Positions 1 to 13,115 are shown, counted from the stretch's first letter. The stretch: 64,000 bases of DNA from Rhynchosporium graminicola (GCA_900074885.1 FJUW01000008.1:126495-190494), one strand, 5' to 3'. Numbers and translations are program-made. Notes: a model not told the origin generated them from the sequence alone.

Positions 1-3000
1 CAGGAGCAAATTCGCCGTACTCTTGGACGCGCATATTCGTACTCAAAGGATAATGATTCTATACTATCAAATGTCCCGCAATTAGACGTCTCATTCGGGT
101 GCACGGCCAGCTCGAATGCTGATCTAGATCGTCAGTCAGAAAGCTTACGGATCGCCAACTACGATATCGAGCCCGGATATCTAAGGCCTACTCTAGTTGA
201 CTAAAATTGCAATATAGTATTAGTAATGTATATTTAGGGATCTATAGAAACTCTACGCCTACCTAGCCAGGTGAGAACTAGAGGATCTTCAGTTAGTAAT
301 TACTTAGTAATCCAAAGAGATATACCTAGCAACTAGCCGAATCATCGAGCTTTCTAAGACTAAGAGCTATATCTGGCGCCTCGAAATGCCTGCGGAGAAG
401 TCACTCGTTATATAACGGCAAGATATCTTAATGATATAACGTCAGCTTATCTTATAGATTCACCCCTTATTTGCGACCTGTCAGTATATGTATATAACCT
501 AAAATTAGACGAGATACCCAAGGAAGCTCTCGGATCGAATGAGATAATAGACTTACACCTAGTAGAGATACTTTTCGGAGCTATTATAGAAACAGCTGAC
601 CTTATAGATCCCCACGGTTTATTATATTTATCGGCCAGCCTATCCTATCCCACAATTAGATATTGCCGAGAGCTCTAGAGATAGAGTCGTTATAGACGAA
701 GCTATAGTACTCTACTTATTAAGCACTATTGCTTTTGACCTAGTACTAAATCCGTCCTATAATTCAATTGCAAGTCTACTTTCAATACCTCAAGCTCTAC
801 TAGTTTTAGAGAAGCTATTCCATAATATTAAGGTATATTTCGGAGACTCTTATCGAAAAATGAATTTCGACGAATCTGAGACTCTCCTTAGTCTAGATAG
901 CAGCGCATTACACAACTAGCTCTATAACGATTTCGATTTATACTGCTTCACTACTACTATACTTGTAAAATAGAAGTTGTATATCCAGTTTCGCCGTGCA
1001 ATTTCCAAAGCTTCTACTCTAGTCGCACTAATCCTTAAAGCTAAGCATCCTCGAGCCTTAGCCTGCTTTCTCGAAGTTCTTATCTATCTCAGACAAACCA
1101 GGCTCCCTAGTATAACTTCTTTTCTCCTTAAACTTATAAAGAAATATCTATAAGTTTCAGCAGGAGGGATCATCCTTAGGGTCAGATATATTAGCTACTT
1201 AGTAAACTTGACTCAGAATCTCTTAACTAGGCTATAGAATAAGCTTAGAAATATACTACTAATACCTTCGATAGCGAACTTAGAAAGTCCAGTCGACTCG
1301 CTATTTCTGTTCGTCTCGATTATTTAAAGCGTATATATAGGAATATAGACTATAGAAAAGAAGAATAGCACCTTCGAAATCTCCTTGCTCAACTTAGAGC
1401 TATTCCTAGACTCCTAACTCCGCGGGTAATACTCAACTTAGTATATAATTTAAATAGACAGGGATATTATAACAAAGCAGAGAAAATAGCGGGGGACGTC
1501 CTTTTACTACTTCTAAAATATAAACTATATATAAGGAGAATTGTCGAGGAGATAGAATATTAGAAAATGATTTCTCGTAGTCAATTTGACTAAGGAAAGC
1601 ATACAGTAGTAGAGCAGACTATACGGGAGGCAATACAATTAATTATAGATTAGTAGGGAATACACTATCCTTAGGCCCTTGAATTCAAGAATATTCTAGA
1701 GGGTTGGCTTTAATACTAGGGCCAGATAGAGGATACCAATAGACTATAGGAAGAAATAAGAGATTTAATAAGGATAGATAATATTAACGAGATAGTAGAG
1801 AAGGCTTACTCTACTAAGATAATATAAGATAAGGCTCGACAGACATATATCCTATAGGAAGGATCTAAACAGGAGATATAAACGCTAGAACCTCGTTTAT
1901 AGATACCCTTACTACTTATCTCGGAATTCAATCCGGATTCTTTCGTCCTACGGGAGGTAAGTCTATTAGAGTCCAAATCGACGCTTATACAGTAGCTTTA
2001 TAGAGCGTCACATTAGAATTTAAGTATAATTATTATAGGACAAAGATCTATTAGCCCTATACAAAAGAGACTTAGCCAAACTACGCCAAATTCACTTTAA
2101 CTCAATGCTATTCAACGATAGGGCGGGGTTATATTAGCACTTTACCGCCTTTCGGGGCCTAAACTCTACTAGTATAAAGCTTTATTCTAATACGCATAAC
2201 GACAAACTAATAACTACCTATTTATAGTAACGCTTACCTCAGCAAAAATTCCTCTTATTAGCTATTATAAAATACTTTATACTTTACACCTATTACGCCG
2301 TCCATTCTATATACTATAGCCGTCGTCGCTCACCTAGTTATTATAGATCTGACCGCACGTATCTTCTCCTCGAATGTTTCTCTTTCTACCTGCGATCTAC
2401 TGCTAAGATAGCACTATATAGAGAAGGAGCTCTACCTATATATATCTCCACAGAAGAAGGCATAGCTATATATAGCGCAAGTAAACGAGGAAGAGCTTAC
2501 TATTAGGGACCTACTAGTTATAGACATTAGAGTCGGCGAGCAGCCTCCTAGCCCTAGCTTAAGCTATTTATAGGAGAATCGACCTAGCGGAATTTAGGTA
2601 CTAAGAAGCAAGTTCTCTAGCGAGATTAACTAGGCTATAATAGATATAGATATTCTATTTAATACTAATGCTATTAATCTATAACTATAATAGACCCTTA
2701 TATAATTATCGCTATATCTTAAAGCTCTACTTCAAGTACTAGTTACAAGACTAAGCGTACTTTATAGTAGGGCTAAGCCGAATCCAGATACTCAGGCAGC
2801 TTTAAGAGTTAGGAAAGAGAACAAATTCAAGATTATCCAGATCTCTAATACGCATATAGTCACTAGTATCGGGTAGTGCAAAGATGCTATTAATACCTAT
2901 AGTAAGATCCTGCCAAAGAGTAAGGCTGACCCACTTATAGTAGACTTTATTAGTAAGATATTAGATATCGAGAAACCTGACCTTATAATTCTCTCTAGAG

Positions 3001-5580
3001 ATTAATTATACTACGATATCTCTAATAGCCAATCTGCTCTCTTCAAAGTAGTTACTTCTATTATCGAGCATTCAATCCCATTCGCAGCCGTCTTTAGCAA
3101 TTATAATAGTGAGGGCATCTATATATTATTATATAAGTAATCTGTTTTACTAAAGGTAGCTAATATATAGAGCTAGCGATATTAATTATACTAAAAGTAG
3201 TTTATCCTTACTAACTGGATTATAGGCACTACGCAGATGTCTATACTTGAAAATCTGCCTTTTAGCCTCTGTAAGTCAGGCCTAGAGTAGGTCGATAGTA
3301 TAGGTAACTTCTACCTTCAGGTCTTAGCTCTTATACTATTACGACTTCTAATATCGACTTTATATTTATTAGATTCGCATAGCCAAATACTAAGCAAGAC
3401 ATATAAGCCCGACTACGACTCTATTAAGCAAAGCCAGATTAACTAGTTCACGACTACTTCCTAAGTATAATAAAGCGCATATAAGGCGGACGGCAATAGT
3501 AAAGGTTTTTATATAACTCTAGCGTTTATCTATATCCCTCTTCCTAAATACAAAGACTATTATCTTATTATATATAATAGTTACTATAGAGAACTAACTA
3601 AGAGCCCTAGCTTTAATTCCTATTTTTACAATATATTAGTCAAAGGAGGCATATCAGCATTAGGCTATAGGCACGATCATATAAACGACTTTTGCGCTCG
3701 GCTGCCGCAATAAATATAGTAGGATAGTAATAAGCCCCCTCAGCCTAGCCCTTAGTTATACTGTAGAGGTAGCAGTAAGTTCGGCGGGTATTATTCGTAT
3801 AATAGAAATCAGTATTACTAATAAACGCAGGTTTAGTAACTCAATTCGTTTACCAAGAGCTTGAAGACTTAGAAGCAAGTCGAATATATTATAGGCAGAG
3901 TTAACGAGCTAGTCCTTATAGAAAGTAGAGCGGTAGCTATTCCTCTAGAGGATAATACGAACTCAGAAGCTATATAGTAACTTGATAAGGAGACTGCTAG
4001 TCAGCTAGCTATAGTACTCTTCATACTACTCGGGCAGTATAAATAGTACTAAATATAACGGTCAGATATCACTAATATTTCAGTCAACTATTACTAGGAA
4101 CTATTCCTATATCTAGTATCCTATTTGTCACAAAACCACTTCTATAATTATTAAATCTATAGAGAAACTCCTAGCTCTTAAGAGAATCGAGTAAGTACTA
4201 ATTTTCGATCTATCCCGAGTCCTCTATAGATTACTTCCTTAGAGGTCCGTGTTAGAATAGGAGTGAAGGAGATAAGAGGAGGTATTAGTTTAGAGTAAAC
4301 TTATAGGCACGCTATATATGCCGTACTTTGTACATTCGAAAGCTTCTGGATTTTGTCATTAGATCCTCGCGTATTTAGAAACCTTATAAAAGTTCCAGAC
4401 AACCTTTAGATATAATATAAATATTTAATAGTTCCTAATACTTGCTTCACTAATCGAGTGAGATTATGGCCCCTTATATTATAGAGCTATTGCTTCAAGA
4501 TTTGATAATAGCAATTATTAATTATCTAGATAGCTTTGCCAGTTCTATCGAGCTAAGCTGGCGGTAAGGCATATATAACTAAATGATCGTTTAGAGACAT
4601 CGAGCTTATCACTAATTAAATAGACTCTATCTACTATACTACTATAAAGGAGATAAATTATAGCTAAGGAGGCTCTACCAAGAAGCCCCTTTATACGTCT
4701 GCGGATAATCAGTAAATTGCAAATTGCGCTATAGTAGTTATAGTATAAACAAGTAGCTTAAAAGGTATAATATATTCTCAATCTGAATTCGGCGTATTAG
4801 TAAGAAATATAATATAGGAGCAGCGATCTATAATATCTTCTACTATAGTACAATCTTAAGCTAAGGGTAAGTAGATCTCTATACTTATATAAGGCTTATC
4901 TAACTCCTTATACTATATAAGTTCAGAGCTATTATATTATAGTAATCCACTTATAAGAAATACTAGTAAGTAAAGACAAGGAATAGCAGCCGGCGAACCT
5001 GAAAGTCCTAAATAGTATACTATAGAAATAAAGCTCTATAAGCGCGCTAAGTAAATAATTATTACTATAGAAGTACATAAGATAGACTAAGATAAAATTT
5101 AGTAGTAACTATATATCGATAAAAAAAAGGGTGCAGATAAGAGCCAGATCGAGCTTTCTAATACTCTAGCTTAGTACGCTTAACTAAATTATAACTAGAT
5201 AGAGCGAGCTAGGACTAAAAGTTACCTCGAATAGGAGATTAGATTAGAGAATACTAGAGTCTATATATTATATAAAAGTAAGATTCAAAGTACCAGAAAA
5301 TATCAGAAGTATATAAAGGCCCTATATCGTTATTAGCTTTAGAAGATTAAGCTAGAGGATAAGTATTTACAAATTTTAGATAATCTCAGTAAGTAGAATT
5401 AAGATAGCCTAACAAAAGAAGAAGAGAAAAGGAAGAAGTTATAAGATATTATTAAATTAAATACTATTAAATAATACTTATTATATTAAGATACCTAAGA
5501 CTACTCAAGGTTATATCGCCTGCCTAAACCTCTATATAATCTAAAAGTCAAGTAATATCGTGATATTAAGGCAGCGGCTA
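1..5580. repeat. RIP-mutated repeat block, origin unidentified
   Basis: This stretch is very rich in TA, CTA and TAG and almost free of TG, while CG dinucleotides remain common. That is the footprint of CpA-to-TpA RIP on both strands. No frame stays open for long, but protein-like runs survive between stops. In the + frame around 2880-3120, runs such as KPDLIILSRD and ISNSQSALFKVV appear, and similar runs continue to about 3960 and around 5150-5450. I could not assign them to a transposon family. No clear terminal repeats were seen, and the block runs off the left edge of the window. Confidence 0.8.
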
Positions 5581-6407
5581 TATAGGCTAAAAACTAAGCC
5601 AACTCTTATACCTATAGAATATCTTAATTTCTTGAATGTTGATATTGTGGACAGGAGGACGCAATGATACCACTTTGAAGAGCAAGTATAGAGCACAATT
5701 TGTGAGGACGTATGGGTCCCCTATATATCTTATTGCACGACTATATGTATGATAATTAAGTAATGAAGGTGAATGATCGGTCTGATAACTGATGGACCTC
5801 CACGTGGAGCCTACAGATATTGCTTGAATCATAAGTCTAGCTTATTGTAAGACTGCTCAACATCCTCGAGTACTGCTAGTAGTAGGTGGAATTATCTGTA
5901 AACGTGGGAATAGGTATCCTCTAGAGGGGTTTGATCGCGTGGCTACTCCCTTATACGGCTCTGTACCATCGATAATTTGAGCGCCTACTCGAGATTGGAA
6001 CGATATAGTATGGAATGGGATGGAGCTATATACCGCTGTCGCATATATTGTGCCAGTCTATAGATCAAGAAGTATTTCAGCTTGACTTCATGCATGCAGC
6101 ACAGGGATCTTTGAAATCCTGGAGCAAGGCATAATATGCGCGGTCCAACTCCTGTATACTAGAAATGATAGGATCTTCTTTTATGCATGGTCACCAAGGA
6201 AGACATAGGCTCATGCGAGGAGGAGTCCAATAGTGATGAAGGTAATCTTGTGACATATACCTTACAGCCGAGATTAGCAAGTAACGGCACATGGGAAACT
6301 CTTTCATAGTAGCATAAGAGGTAGGATATAAGAGACAGCAAAGTGCCTAACTATCTCGTAAGCCTTCTAGTCACACTAGAAACATACAACGCTCTCCCAA
6401 TAAGAAG
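5581..6407. other. No gene seen; edge of the RIP block
   Basis: Base composition becomes balanced from about 5620. Short frames exist on both strands but show no family resemblance, splice signals or codon bias that I trust. The last 100 bases hold the 5' flank of the broken gene that starts at 6408. Confidence 0.5.
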
Positions 6408-6862
6408 ATGGCAGACCCGGTAAGTACGCAATAAAATACTTCTAGGCAGTTGCTGACCTTATAGAAACCAATATTAAGATTTAGGAAGTTCGATGCTCAT
6501 TGGCTATTCGAGAATGGATAAGAGTGGCAGACCTCGTTGCGTGATAGCAAAATAATACGATATTACCGCGAAGATAACGGATGTGACTGGATCGTGAACT
6601 GGGAAGGAAGCTTTTGGCAACACGAGCTCCATGAGATAGCGCTAAAAGAGCTCAGAATAATCATGGACAAAGGATATCAGTCAAAAGCAATAAGTATAGA
6701 TGCATCACGAAACTTGTAAGTATGGGAGCGAAGCGTGGCACACCCACTAATTCAAGGCGTAGTTTTGTGCGAAGGGTTTCTGATAAGGAACCGTTTATAG
6801 TTGAGAACCTAAATGACTTACCGAAGTCTATGAGGCTATATACGAAGGAGATAAGATGTTAA
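6408..6862 (+). pseudogene. Small three-exon gene broken by one TAA, function unknown
   Basis: Exons are 6408-6419, 6465-6715 and 6757-6862. The introns (45 and 41 nt) begin GTAAGT and end AG, and the first has a CTGAC branch site. Spliced, one frame encodes about 122 residues beginning MADPKPILRFRKFD. It is interrupted only by TAA at 6519-6521, which would be CAA before a C-to-T change. The middle is rich in Trp and charged residues (for example DWIVNWEGSFWQHELHE). I do not recognise the family. The preserved frame and splice sites on both sides of the stop argue for a real, recently lost gene. The very short first exon and short second intron are the weakest parts of the model. Confidence 0.6.
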
Positions 6863-7211
6863 AGGAGGACAAAAATGTGGCCGGAGCAGTCTTGAGGAAG
6901 AATTCGGGGATTTATTCATATTAATGAGGTCGCATGATTCACGGTCTCGAATCGCCCGGGGTGATGAATTTGGAAGATAAATTGAGGGCAACTAGAAGCT
7001 CATGAGTGGTGGAACGAGAAGCAGAGAAGCACGAGAGTAGGCGCGCAAGGTGAATTTGCATGGTGTATATCACTCAGACCCGGTTGTTACCACCTGCCAG
7101 CAAGTAAACATCCGACCTCCTAATTCCATATAAAAACCCAGTACACTCGTGACGCCGTTGCCCTGTGATAATACACTCGTGCTCATTTGTAATCAGTATA
7201 TCCTCATCTGA

Positions 7212-7360
7212 ATTTAGATCCACTTGAACTATTACTATTTCCAACCTATGCTATCCGTTGATAGCCTTCCCAACCTTTATGTTTGGATTCGTGCGTTCTT
7301 CGTATGAATCATCCAGCTTGGCTCTATTGCAGGTTTTCGACAATCACCTGAAGAAATCAG
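7212..7360 (+). repeat. Dispersed gene-5'-end repeat, copy 1 (inverted partner near 39.3-39.4 kb)
   Basis: The segment, with the core TCTATTGCAGGTTTTCGACA near 7324-7343, matches the reverse complement of about 39300-39430 over roughly 120 bases with scattered substitutions. Both copies contain an acceptor-like CTATTGCAG, so they may be duplicated upstream or first-intron regions of related genes. The copies lie in opposite orientation about 32 kb apart. No target duplication was seen. Confidence 0.6.
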
Positions 7361-7718
7361 CATTGGAGGTTCAAAAAGCGAAGTAGAAACATGAACACGA
7401 ACCGCAACGTTGATCGAGTCTAAGAATGCTCGTCAGCAGTGCATCTAATGAATAAGACCAAAGAAGGGTTGTGAATACTCACCGGAATTCAACAGCTACT
7501 ACTGCAGGCGGACAACGTCTATGCGTCGTCTCGTAGTTCGTGCACCATGCTCTGACTGTATAACGCCGGTGGCCACACCGGGAATCGACTTGTGTATAAT
7601 CGCACATGTTGCGAAAGGTGTTTTTGCCGGTTGTCCAGAGGTCCAGATCTTTGGGTCTTGGCTCTACTGGAGGTCCAGTAGCTGAAGTGGAAACTGACTT
7701 CGACGAAGGGGCAGCTGC
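7361..7718. other. Probable coding remnant, frame uncertain
   Basis: Composition is coding-like and two + frames contain long protein-like runs between stops (for example about 7500-7650), but they conflict and I cannot choose between them. The stretch probably belongs to the 5' part of the broken gene that follows. A TATA-like ATATAAAAA lies at about 7129. Confidence 0.3.
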
Positions 7719-8470
7719 TTTAAATATGGCGGATGGCAGACAATCAAGTCAAGGGGAGCGCCGAATACGATTGGTTGATCATTGATTCGACAGATCTGAC
7801 AGGGATACCAGCGCAAGGCGAATATGGAAGAGGTCAAAAATAAGCAGTGCCTATCGGGTTTGAGATACTGGTGCGCTTCTTCTTAGAAAGACGCTAATGC
7901 ATTGGTGGATAGTTCATTTAATAGCGCGAGCCGGGAATTCGTGGTATTGCCACATGATTCCAACCAAAAAGTAGAGAAGCATCAAATCGCACAGAAGCGA
8001 CTGAAACACAGTTGGCTTGGTAGATACCTCGAAAAGGCCTGACAGCTCAACACAATAGTAGAAAATCAAGCTGCGTAACATAGAGAGTTTTGTCGGCTAA
8101 TAAGTCAGATCGAGATGAAGAGAGGTTTCGGGGGCTCTGCGCACTGTGAATTCCGACGATAACCACGATCGATAGACCAGCTGAGGAAATAGATTCCAGC
8201 GCTCAAGGAGAAAATATGTCATGGTCGACCCGAGCCCAAAATGACTTCAGATAATCAACAGCTGGTGTCAGGCGTAAATAGTCCGAGAGGCTAAAGAAAC
8301 ATCAGTATCTCGTGGGACAATCTGAAGATGAAACATGCGGTAGGCGAGGTTCCGGCTGTGATAGGGGACTTCCTTTACTGAGGGAGAAGGAAGCGCCAAG
8401 GGACCTATACCTAGTTGATCAAGTACGCGTAGCTGATCAATTAGGCTAGTGTAAAAATACTAACGTCGAC
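7719..8470 (+). pseudogene. Multi-stop coding remnant, probably the 5' part of the next gene
   Basis: One + frame (codons in register with 7731) gives about 240 codons of convincing protein, with runs such as REFVVLPHDSNQKVEKHQIA and GQRNISISWDNLKMKH once the stops are ignored. Seven or more TGA/TAA/TAG codons are scattered through it, each derivable from CGA, CAA or CAG. It is on the same strand as the following remnant but in another register, so an intron or indel joins them if they are one gene. It is more heavily mutated than its downstream neighbour. Family not recognised. Confidence 0.55.
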
Positions 8471-8503
8471 CCGTTTTTTGACACACAAATTCTGCCATAC
8501 ATC

Positions 8504-10175
8504 ATGGTGAATAGGCTCAGTGTGAGTTCTGTTGTTGAGAAACTCCATGCGCTGGAGTCCGAAGCCAGATCAACAGCACTCGACGACTTATGTGAGCAGG
8601 TACCTTGCAATGTTTGATCGAACAGTCTTGCGGACCCGCTGATTGTCAAGCAGCATCCCGAAATCCAAACCTATCTGAAAACAAAATACTTCAAGAATCC
8701 GCTACCTCTCTCGACCCAAAAGACAAGCAGACTAAGATACTTGCAGGTTCTTTCTATTGATAGGCCTGTGCTAGACGCGCATAAATTGTACGCTAAGTAT
8801 GCTCCCTGGAGCAAAGACACAGCGTCTTTTTGGAGATCAGAGGGTTTTGCTATCCTACTAGAAAAGACTAATAGTCATCCGCTACGCTTCATCTATGATG
8901 CAACGGTCCGAGAACAACGAGAGAACGAAGAATCTTGTTTGCGACGCAGGTTCTTTGCCCTATTCTGGTTCGATTATTTCATGGCGAGATATCCAGGAAG
9001 AGGTTACGACCATGAGTATAAAGATCTGAACTATGAGATCGCGGGCATCGAGACTATTGCCGATGATAAAATTGTCTCTACCCTACGAGATCTGATAAAA
9101 GCAGGCCGACGGTACTACAAGCTGACGGAGAGGTTTAGCAACGGAATCCTGCTAATCATCCCTTCGAGCGTTGGCAGGTCGACGTAAGAATGATGCTTTC
9201 CTAGTCTTAATATGAAGCTGACCGAGAATAGACTCGAGCAGAAGCTGCCACTAGGCGATGCTGCTTTCGAGGAATTCGTTTTTCCCCTTGTCGGCGACTG
9301 GGAGAAATGTGCAGAGACAGAAGGTATCGTCAACCTCGGGGCAAGCATTCGACGAAGTCTTTTTGAAAGATGTCCCGTGCAGCGAGCACAAAGCTCCCCT
9401 TAAGTACTCTCGATTGCTTCCTTCTACATAACGAAGCGGAAATTGCGAGGACTACTACTGAAGTCGAAGAGGCAGAAAAAGTATCGTGCAAATGCCACGG
9501 TCCGACCGAGAACAGCTTCTATCTCTACCAACCGTCTAACCACACCCCGCATATATGAGCGAGTATATTAATTAGAAGAATATATCGCTATTGATGCTAC
9601 TATCATAAGCCAGGCTAATAAGTATTTCTATCCTCCTGAGACTGCTCAGTTAATTCATGTCAATGGTATTGTAGTTCCTCTATATGACGAATCTTGTGAT
9701 TATGTCCCTGGTTGTTCAACCCAACTCGGTAATGAACGTACTCCTTATTTATATGACGGAGGAGTATTCCCTTCGCCAACAGATACTAGTGCAGTGGATT
9801 GGGGAACGGTCGGGTATGCACCTAGTAGGCAACATCATAACATAGAAGCAGTGCTTTGCAGTGCACAGTACGTAACAAAGCAGGGAGTGAGGGAGGAAAG
9901 TGGTGAGACAGCCTTGCTGGAAAGGATAGGAAACGAATCGAATTCAAGGAATAACAGTGAGGTGCAAGACGACGGTAAGATCTTATGCTATCGCTCAAGA
10001 ACGAACCTAATTGGAATGTGTTAATCTAGAAGATCCCATGCTTTCCGACCTCACCGCAGAAGATTGGGAGAGCAATATCCATCTGTTCAGACTAAGGCCC
10101 TACAAACTAAGTGCCTTTGCACTAATTTTATTCGATTCCGTTCCTGTCTTGGGCACGTCAAGCAGTCAAATCTGA
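8504..10175 (+). pseudogene. Long gene remnant with five nonsense codons and one intron
   Basis: From ATG 8504 a single + register stays protein-like for about 490 codons. It is broken only by TGA 8615, TAA 9185, TGA 9191, TAA 9401 and TAA 9569, each one C-to-T step from CGA or CAA. A good intron (9975-10029, GGTAAGA donor, CTAAT branch, CTAG acceptor) joins a last exon ending at TGA 10173-10175. Recognisable stretches include FYLQ-free charged segments, WRSEGFAILLEK, RFFALFWFDYF and a C-terminal LSDLTAEDWESN. I do not know the family. Its 3' end overlaps the 3' end of the minus-strand remnant at 10158 by 18 bases, so the two genes were convergent. There are no indels in the frame, which suggests recent inactivation by point mutation. 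Confidence 0.7.
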
Positions 10176-10740
10176 CACGAGAGTAAAGCTACCTCCGCTA
10201 GTCTTATCAAGCATTTGCTGCAGATCATATGCAGCCAAAAGCGCATTACTACTCCCTAAGTCTTCGCTCGGATAGTTTCTGAACTTTGGTAGCCCGTTTG
10301 CCGAAGAAGGTAAGAAAAATCGTGACTTTCCCTACGCTAGTACTTCTTTCTCTGCTCTGCCGCATGCAGTAGAGTACAAGGAATGATCTTTCGAGTTTGG
10401 CTTCTAGAACTTGGAGGAAATCTGCGGCGAGCTTTTTGCTTGTATTCTATACTGTCGTCAGCCGAACGAAGCCTATATAGGAGATTTCAAGCGTTCTTAT
10501 TCTAAGCGCTACCTATATTAAGGAAGTCCTCCATAGCTGGAGTCGTCTTCTGCAGGTCTATAGTCTTCAGGTACTTGTCGAAATTTAGAACTATGTCCAG
10601 CTGCTTGTCTATAGCGCCTGGCCCACGCGTTTCGACAAATTTGGTCAGTTCTGTATCTACTGCGTCTGCAACTGCGCGATCGACGGATTCCCTCGCAATT
10701 TGGGGTGAAGCTATAGCTACTAGGTATAAGGGATGATTGA
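10158..10740 (-). pseudogene. Minus-strand gene remnant, C-terminal part
   Basis: Reading the minus strand from about 10740, one frame gives an uninterrupted run including AVDTELTKFVETRGPG and NFDKYLKTIDLQKTTPAMED. A probable intron near 10480-10520 (GTAGCG donor, ATATAG acceptor) leads to a second exon containing LAADFLQVLEAKLERSF with one internal TAG. After a further frame change the end reads NALLAAYDLQQMLDKTSGGS and stops at TGA 10158-10160. The frame change may be another intron or an indel. Family not recognised. It lies immediately downstream of the kinase-family fragment at 10831 but does not look like its C-terminus. Confidence 0.5.
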
Positions 10741-10830
10741 TTGTAGTGCTCTTGACATTTCCCTCGTTGTTGAGTCCTTAGCTATAAGGCATAAGCCTAT
10801 TTTAGCTTAGCTTGAACAAATTGAACAATT

Positions 10831-12044
10831 TTAGCCTAAGCGACAACCGATTTTGTGACTAAAAAACTGGCAGAGAATCGGCCCCACAAAACGCACTAGA
10901 ACCTTCCTTGAGACGACTCGCAATTCAGACTCAAGTGCCATCAAGCAGAAGGATAAGGTCTGGCTGACTGTGGTACGACACAATAAGATGTCGGCTTCGT
11001 CTTGGGATTCGTCTTGAGCCTCCGCTTCGATGTTGGGTTCTGCGAGGTGGTAATAGAGTGTGTGTGGCTCATCTTCCTTGGGCTGAAGGAAAACATCTGC
11101 TTCTCCTGTAACCACTTTGCTGTACTCGAGACCGTTCTTAATTATATATGCATATGTTTGCGTCAGAGCTGCTGCCGTCAGCCACTCAGAGTGGTACACA
11201 AACTTGTCCTCTGGATCAGTGGGTATTATAATCCGATTAATAACATCCTCCGGGATGTTCAAAAATCCCTTGTCAGCTCGTGAGAGTCCAGCCCGCAGAT
11301 TGAAGACCGACAGCTTGTGGGACGGTTTGTATTCCATAACCATATATAGGCTCCGTGAGCTATCTGCTTCCTTGTATACGCAAATCTGATCGGCGTTTCG
11401 CGGTTTTGGATTCGACCTTGGATCGAGACCTTTACTTGAGATGCGGAGCTCCTGCAGACTTTGCTGGACCTCTTCGTTGCTATCACTGAGAGTGTTAGCA
11501 TGGTTCTCGAAATTGATGCCTTCGCCCAAATCGAACGTATGGCGAGCCTCTTCTATTCGTTGAAGGTGGGAGATGATGTGTGTTGTTGGTCGCTTAACGG
11601 CTAGGCGCTGATATGCCTCCAAATCCTGCTCGCTCGCGAGTGGCCGGTCGCAAAGTTCCTGGCCGAGTTCCTTGAGATATTGAATAGAGCTGAAATTTTT
11701 CGCGTCTATAGGGATGAATTCAGAAACTCTTTCAAGAGTTGCTGCTGCAGTAATAGAAAATCCGTCCATGGCATTAACAAGGTCGGGCAGGACTTGTTCT
11801 TGGGATTAGTGATAGAGCCCTGCGTACCGAGGCTCTTGTCTGTCTGTATACGGAGCGGCTTCGAGAGGAATTTGTGACAAGCATGTAGGTATTCTTCGAA
11901 TGTGGTAGGTTTCGTCTTCTCTTCCTCGAGTTGAGCACGAACCTCGGCTTCCTCCGCACGTCTTCGCTCCCATTCTACTCGCTCATCTGCTTCTCGTAGC
12001 AGCTGCTCAAGCCGCACAAAATCCGATTCCCGCCTAGAGGACAT
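10831..12044 (-). pseudogene. N-terminal part of a large ascomycete kinase-like family, frameshifted and truncated
   Basis: The protein starts MSSRRESDFVRLEQLL with a charged coiled coil rich in Glu and Arg, then FEEYLHACHKFLSKPLRIQT, LCDRPLASEQDLEAYQRLAV, MVMEYKPSHKLSVFNLRAG and LLCRTTVSQTLSFCLMALES. I remember this order from an abundant family of filamentous ascomycetes, in which this region precedes a degenerate protein-kinase-like fold. The frame changes near 11732, where LLQQQLL in one register continues as ERVSEFIPIDAKNF in another, consistent with a single missing base in the TCTTTC run. After residue 350 or so the match to the family is lost and the frame ends at 10831, so the kinase-like half is absent. 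No premature nonsense codon was seen in this gene. Confidence 0.75.
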
Positions 12045-12172
12045 TCCGAAGGAGTAGGTTTATTGTTGTGCTGAAAATATGAAGATGATGTTTAGAGGGT
12101 CATCCACCACGTGGGGCCAGACAATTCTTTTATTGTCGAGTTATCCAGGCAACGCTCCCGTGCGCGAATCAC

Positions 12173-12517
12173 ATGAACCCTAGCTTAGCACTAAGCCTTT
12201 ATACAGAATGGGTGCAGACGGTGCACAACATCCGTATGCCATCAACAGTTGAAGAATTTCTTCCTCACAAGCAGGGGATTTATGCTGCTCTCCGTAGATG
12301 GAAAGGATGTCTACTATTGCGTCAGCAACGCCAAGACGTGAAACGCCTAGTCGAGTCACGTATTATCATAACATGCTTCAGTGCAGAGGCATTTGGTGAT
12401 AAATCCCAGCCTGAAAGGCATTGGAGCCTAAGTGCAGGGGGTCACATGGCATCGAACCCCACCACTAGCCGTAACCACAAAATCTTCCTACAAATGAATA
12501 ACCTCATCAACCTTTGA
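12173..12517 (+). CDS. Possible small hypothetical protein (114 aa)
   Basis: An open frame of 114 codons starts at ATG 12173 and stops after LQMNNLINL. It begins MNPSLALSLYTEWVQTVHN. There is no motif, signal peptide or membrane segment I trust and no visible intron. It lies just upstream of, and divergent to, the kinase-family remnant. It could equally be a chance frame or the relic of an exon. Confidence 0.25.
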   Translation: MNPSLALSLYTEWVQTVHNIRMPSTVEEFLPHKQGIYAALRRWKGCLLLRQQRQDVKRLVESRIIITCFSAEAFGDKSQPERHWSLSAGGHMASNPTTSRNHKIFLQMNNLINL

Positions 12518-12757
12518 AATTGCATGCAAGAGGTTTTTCCTGAGCGACAACGATGATTTAGTTGTTCTGCCCAATTAGCGCCGCTAATAGACCCCATCCC
12601 ACCCTAAACTGAGAGGCAGCTATTCGCCCTATTCCCCGCACCCTTTCCTTTGGGACCCGTTTTGTCGGATTTCTATCCCCTTTACGCCGCTCACCGTCAT
12701 TCAAAACGCTTGTCATATTTCGGCTAGGCGTAGTAGTATCTCTGAACTTTCGAAGAT

Positions 12758-13011
12758 TCAAATTGACCAGCGGCTTTTGCGCAGATACGCTGCCTCTCTT
12801 TCCGTGTCCTCGGAAGGTACCTCCTCCTCAGCTAAGGTAAACACCATGATAAGCCTCAAGCAGTCCGCACGGCTACTGATATATATAGAACCTCCGCAGG
12901 TACTAGTCTTTACGAACTTCAAGTCCTCAATTTATACTGCGCGGCGTAAATGATCTTCGGCCGAACGAACGATTAGGAAGCACCCCAAGGTAGACCCTGC
13001 TAGCTACATCG
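12758..13011 (-). pseudogene. C-terminal gene fragment, minus strand
   Basis: On the minus strand a register ending at TGA 12758-12760 contains IEDLKFVKTSTCGG, YISSRADCLRLIMVFTLAEE and VPSEDTEREAAYLRKSRWSI. Upstream of these it has one TAA, then another 25 or so protein-like residues (STLGCFLIVRSAEDHLRRAV), and then a TAG near 13006. The stops are one transition from CAA and CAG. I do not recognise the protein. The fragment lies between the kinase-family remnant and the small gene at 13116. Confidence 0.45.
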
Positions 13012-13115
13012 ATCTCTTCTTCGGAAAGACAATCTTATAAACGAGATCGTATCACCGCCACTTAGCACAAGCACAAGCACAAGCGCACACAGTTGTGCGG
13101 TCTGAGGAGGTCTTG

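Noticed and set aside
10174..10460. Extension of the plus-strand gene past TGA 10173 through several stops
   Set aside because: The same bases read as the C-terminus of the minus-strand gene with better residue composition.
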